Assembly (NCBI GenBank): GCA_937911265.1
Contig: CALDRG010000015.1
Location: forward strand, 1-41,270
Length of the DNA stretch: 41,270 nucleotides
DNA from: Thalassarchaeum sp002495735
Lineage (GTDB): Archaea; Thermoplasmatota; Poseidoniia; Poseidoniales; Thalassarchaeaceae
Direction of reading: 5' to 3'
Both the position numbers and the translations under genes were made by a program. The notes under the pieces were generated by a model. The model saw nothing but the letters and a program-made list of their open reading frames with translations. It did not search any database and was not told the origin of the DNA. The stretch's first letter is position 1, and each line of letters opens with the position of its first letter. Below are positions 40,931-41,270 of the stretch, one piece after another.

Positions 40931-41270
40931 ATGCCCAGTTTCGGCAATATCGGTTTTTCGGGCAAATTGCGTCCTTCACAAGTAGCCTCATCGCAGATAA
41001 TCGAAAACCAACTCTCGACCGGAGAGAAGAAACTCCTGATTGTGGCACCGCCCGGCTCTGGTAAGACCGTCCTCGGCCTGTACGTCTGGTCCGACTTGAT
41101 TAGGAAACCCACTCTGGTCCTCAGTCCAAACTCTGCCATCCAAGCACAATGGATAGCGCGTGCGAAGGAACTCTTCGAGCTGGATGGCAGGGAAGCCGAT
41201 ATTGGGACCAATCCGAAGGACCCCGGAATCCTGACCTCACTGACCTACCAATCGGTGACAATGCCATCCA
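40931..41270 (+). CDS. Superfamily 2 DNA/RNA helicase, N-terminus (runs off the right edge)
   Basis: The open frame from ATG 40931 has no stop before the end of the window; about 113 residues are visible. They show a Q-motif-like LRPSQVASSQ (about 14-23), Walker A APPGSGKTVL (about 43-52), motif Ia in TLVLSPNSAIQAQW and the start of motif Ib/II (ILTSLTYQSV). This order is that of SF2 ATP-dependent helicases of the DEAD/DEAH or SNF2/XPB-like group. Its subfamily cannot be decided without the missing part. Confidence 0.8.
   Translation, partial: MPSFGNIGFSGKLRPSQVASSQIIENQLSTGEKKLLIVAPPGSGKTVLGLYVWSDLIRKPTLVLSPNSAIQAQWIARAKELFELDGREADIGTNPKDPGILTSLTYQSVTMPS

Overview
The window reads as a chromosomal segment of a moderately GC-rich archaeon, most probably a marine planktonic Euryarchaeote of the Poseidoniales (Marine Group II) type. 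Archaeal markers are an archaeosine tRNA-guanine transglycosylase with a C-terminal PUA domain, the CTP-dependent riboflavin kinase family, the archaeal NadM family of NMN adenylyltransferase, the Fe-S ribosome-recycling ATPase ABCE1/Rli1, a DRG-type GTPase with a TGS domain and an aconitase-X-family protein. Bacterial-like features sit among them: GrpE, TatC, lipobox-bearing lipoproteins and a Rieske oxygenase. That mix fits Marine Group II, but the assignment rests on gene content only. I see no rRNA or tRNA gene, CRISPR array, insertion sequence, phage or integrase.

Layout. 1-1707: the start of a frameshifted secreted protein, then an Asp-box lipoprotein. 1708-4896: ileS on the minus strand. 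4999-6441: an HMA/DUF4396 membrane protein with nadE. 6461-6652: a tiny membrane protein. 6690-10643: a fused aconitase-X protein and tgtA. 10731-17994: a run of overlapping plus-strand genes holding two ABC ATPase/permease pairs, a possible lipocalin-like protein, a TPR protein and truA. 17987-19332 (minus): a PqqB-like hydrolase and ribK. 19429-21271 (plus): a glycine C-acetyltransferase-like enzyme, a small membrane protein and a thioesterase. 21268-22052 (minus): a membrane protein. 22052-23221: citrate synthase. 23222-24328 (minus): a glycerophosphodiesterase with its HRG motif at the wrong end. 24439-26370: a UMF1-type MFS protein with a calcium-binding-like insert. 26357-28315 (minus): a DRG GTPase and tatC. 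28414-29723 (plus): an unknown protein and nadM. 29724-39829 (minus): a run of sucC, sucD, two squalene/phytoene synthases, abce1, grpE, a Rieske oxygenase and a lipoprotein hydrolase. 39928-40887: a sugar nucleotidyltransferase. From 40931: the start of an SF2 helicase.

The functions are mostly core metabolism and envelope biology: TCA cycle (gltA, sucCD), NAD synthesis (nadE, nadM), flavin (ribK), isoprenoid lipids or carotenoids (two prenyl synthases, perhaps the AcnX protein), translation (ileS, truA, tgtA, abce1) and export (tatC, two ABC systems). No stretch over 300 bases lacks a gene. All seven convergent gene pairs overlap, abut or lie within 20 bp of each other.

The observations most worth following are the apparently circularly permuted glycerophosphodiesterase, an archaeosine transglycosylase without its zinc-binding cysteines, the one-chain AcnX protein, the two-cassette ABC operon with an acidic ectodomain, and a recurring class of perfect short hairpins between genes.
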